NCBI RefSeq assembly: GCF_016807805.1
Contig: NZ_CP063362.1
Location: forward strand, 3,886,501-3,950,500
Source of the DNA: Xanthobacter dioxanivorans
GTDB lineage: Bacteria; Pseudomonadota; Alphaproteobacteria; Rhizobiales; Xanthobacteraceae
DNA length: 64,000 nucleotides
Reading direction: 5' to 3'
Position numbers and translations under genes: made by a program. The notes beneath the pieces are model-generated. The model did no database searches. It was not told the DNA's origin and worked only from the letters and a program-made list of their open reading frames with translations. Below, one piece after another: positions 62,903 through 64,000 of this stretch (position 1 is its first letter; each line of letters begins with the position of its first letter).

Positions 62903-62920
62903 TTTAGAATAATTCTAAAC
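62902..62920. promoter_or_regulatory. Putative Irr box (iron control element)
   Basis: gtttagaat-a-attctaaac is a perfect 9-1-9 palindrome matching the TTTAGAA-N3-TTCTAAA motif known for Irr, the haem-responsive iron regulator of Rhizobiales. It precedes the cysteine desulfurase gene, a known type of iron-sulfur target. Confidence 0.75.
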
Positions 62921-63058
62921 CGTTCCCGCCGGCTGCGCAAACCGTAGGGCGCTGCAATGCGGGTTCGGGTGAAGTTTGACCTATGACCGAGATTGCCGGC
63001 AATTGCAAGTCTGGCGCGGGGTCCGGGCGCGTTGCGCGCGAAGGGCCGGGAGGCGAAG

Positions 63059-64000
63059 ATGAGCGCGGGCGGCACCTTTGGGTCGCACCATCCGGGCGGT
63101 TCGGCTGAAGCGGCGCAGGCGCCCTCGGCCGCCGCGTCGGCGCGGCGCGTCTATCTCGATCACAATGCCACGAGCCCGCTGCGGCCGCAGGCGCGCGCCG
63201 CCGTGGTCGCGGCCCTCGATGCCGGCGGCAACGCGTCGTCGGTCCATGCCGACGGCCGCGCCGCGCGGGCGCGCATGGAGACGGCGCGGGCCGAGGTGGC
63301 TCGTCTCGTCGGTGCCTCGCCCCGCGGCATCGTGTTCACCTCCGGCGCCACCGAGGCGGCCGCCCTGGCGCTCAGCCCCGCAGTGGAGATCGATGGTCGG
63401 CCGAAGCCTTGCGATGTGCTGCTCGTGAGCGCGGTGGAGCATCCCGCGGTGCTGCGCGGCCACCGCTTCCCCGCCGGCGCGGCGGAGGTTCTCCCGGTGG
63501 ATCCGCAGGGGCGGCTGTCCCTCGACGCGCTGGCCGAGGCGCTGGCCCGCCATGCGGGCGCGGGGCGCCGGGCGATGCTGGCCCTGATGGCGGCCAACAA
63601 CGAGACCGGTGTCGTCCAGCCGGTGGCCGAGGCGGCGCGCCTGGTCCACGATCACGACGGCGTGGTCTTCTGCGATGCGGTGCAGGCGGCGGGGCGCCTG
63701 CCGCTCGACATGGCCGCGCTCGGCGCGGATTTCCTCGTCCTGTCCGCCCACAAGCTCGGCGGTCCGCAGGGCGCCGGAGCGCTGGTGGCGGGCGGGCCGG
63801 ACCATCGCGTGCCGGCGCTGCTCGCTGGCGGCGGGCAGGAGCGCGGCCGCCGGGCCGGCACCGAGAACGGCCCCGCCATCGCCGGCTTCGGCGCCGCCGC
63901 GATCGCCGCGCGGACGGGGCTGGCGGCGGAAGCGCCGCGGCTGACCGGGCTGCGCGACGCGCTGGAGCGCGGGGTGCGCGCCGTCCTGCCCGACGCGGAG
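63059..64000 (+). CDS. Cysteine desulfurase family protein (3' end outside window)
   Basis: PLP enzyme that takes sulfur from cysteine for iron-sulfur clusters; 314 codons visible, open to the end of the window. YLDHNATSPLRPQARAAVV, ASSVHADGRAARARMETAR, FTSGATEAAALAL and the PLP lysine in LSAHKLGGPQGAGALV are present; RRAGTENGPAIAGFG follows. The sequence fits NifS/IscS-like class I enzymes. ATG 63059 leads to a 30-residue Ala/Ser-rich unconserved head before RRVYLDHNATS. In Rhizobiales such a gene often opens a suf cluster, which would lie to the right of the window. The Irr box upstream supports iron control. Confidence 0.93.
   Translation, partial: MSAGGTFGSHHPGGSAEAAQAPSAAASARRVYLDHNATSPLRPQARAAVVAALDAGGNASSVHADGRAARARMETARAEVARLVGASPRGIVFTSGATEAAALALSPAVEIDGRPKPCDVLLVSAVEHPAVLRGHRFPAGAAEVLPVDPQGRLSLDALAEALARHAGAGRRAMLALMAANNETGVVQPVAEAARLVHDHDGVVFCDAVQAAGRLPLDMAALGADFLVLSAHKLGGPQGAGALVAGGPDHRVPALLAGGGQERGRRAGTENGPAIAGFGAAAIAARTGLAAEAPRLTGLRDALERGVRAVLPDAE

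Larger units (their letters stand above)
62738..63058. other. 321-base divergent promoter region
   Basis: Between the hydrolase and the cysteine desulfurase. Carries a sigma-70-like promoter (62874-62902) and an Irr-type palindrome (62902-62920) toward the desulfurase. The remaining 120 bases before the desulfurase ATG contain no gene that I can support. Confidence 0.6.

Overview
The window is a very GC-rich stretch of an alphaproteobacterial chromosome of Rhizobiales type, most like the Xanthobacteraceae (Xanthobacter, Azorhizobium, Ancylobacter relatives). The support is the thrC-pepR-acetyltransferase order, a putative Irr box before a cysteine desulfurase, tetrahydromethanopterin (H4MPT) genes typical of methylotrophs, and families of short palindromic intergenic repeats common in this order. 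I see no phage, insertion sequence, CRISPR array, rRNA or tRNA gene. The content is chromosomal core plus catabolic and envelope modules.

Layout. 1-4.3 kb: thrC (5' cut), an M16 peptidase, a GNAT acetyltransferase, an Spx/ArsC-like protein and a DUF6166 protein. 4.4-11.2 kb: a GntR regulator facing a branched-chain-amino-acid-type ABC transporter operon that ends in a zinc alcohol dehydrogenase, which suggests uptake plus oxidation of one substrate. 11.7-13.5 kb: a membrane di-iron hydroxylase with two small membrane proteins and an ABM-domain protein. 13.5-19.4 kb: a CoA-thioester degradation operon (racemase/CoA-transferase, acyl-CoA dehydrogenase, thiolase, HSD10-like dehydrogenase) with a divergent AraC regulator. 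19.5-21.1 kb: psd and a frame-interrupted pssA (phosphatidylethanolamine synthesis). 21.3-29.7 kb: a dipeptide-type ABC transporter coupled to AtzG/AtzE/AtzH (HpxX/Y/Z)-like amidase genes and a GntR regulator.

29.7-33.6 kb: H4MPT-related genes (CitG-like, ATP-grasp, a doubly frame-interrupted beta-RFAP synthase) and a HIT protein. 33.6-38.1 kb: an orphan pstB and the transglutaminase / alpha-E / circularly permuted ATP-grasp trio. 38.3-43.7 kb: a CinA-like protein, a UDP-glucuronate epimerase, a polyprenyl glycosylphosphotransferase with an AT-rich upstream block, and an unknown membrane protein. 43.7-48.4 kb: a large secreted Cys-rich CxxCH protein, a DMT exporter, a small secreted protein and ferredoxin-NADP reductase. 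48.6-53.6 kb: dTDP-rhamnose genes rfbADBC and ugd. 53.8-64 kb: a PAS-PAS-GAF-GGDEF-EAL protein, PBP1A, tyrS, anmK, an alpha/beta hydrolase and a cysteine desulfurase (3' cut).

Most noteworthy: (i) the transporter-amidase-GntR operon, whose promoter region packs GntR-type palindromes against a near-consensus sigma-54 element, suggesting a nitrogen-scavenging system of unknown substrate; (ii) three or four single-base deficits, all in or beside G/C runs, that break pssA, beta-RFAP synthase and possibly the epimerase start. These look more like sequencing errors than decay but need checking; (iii) several dispersed palindromic or MITE-like elements, one apparently domesticated as the linker of a fused ABC ATPase.
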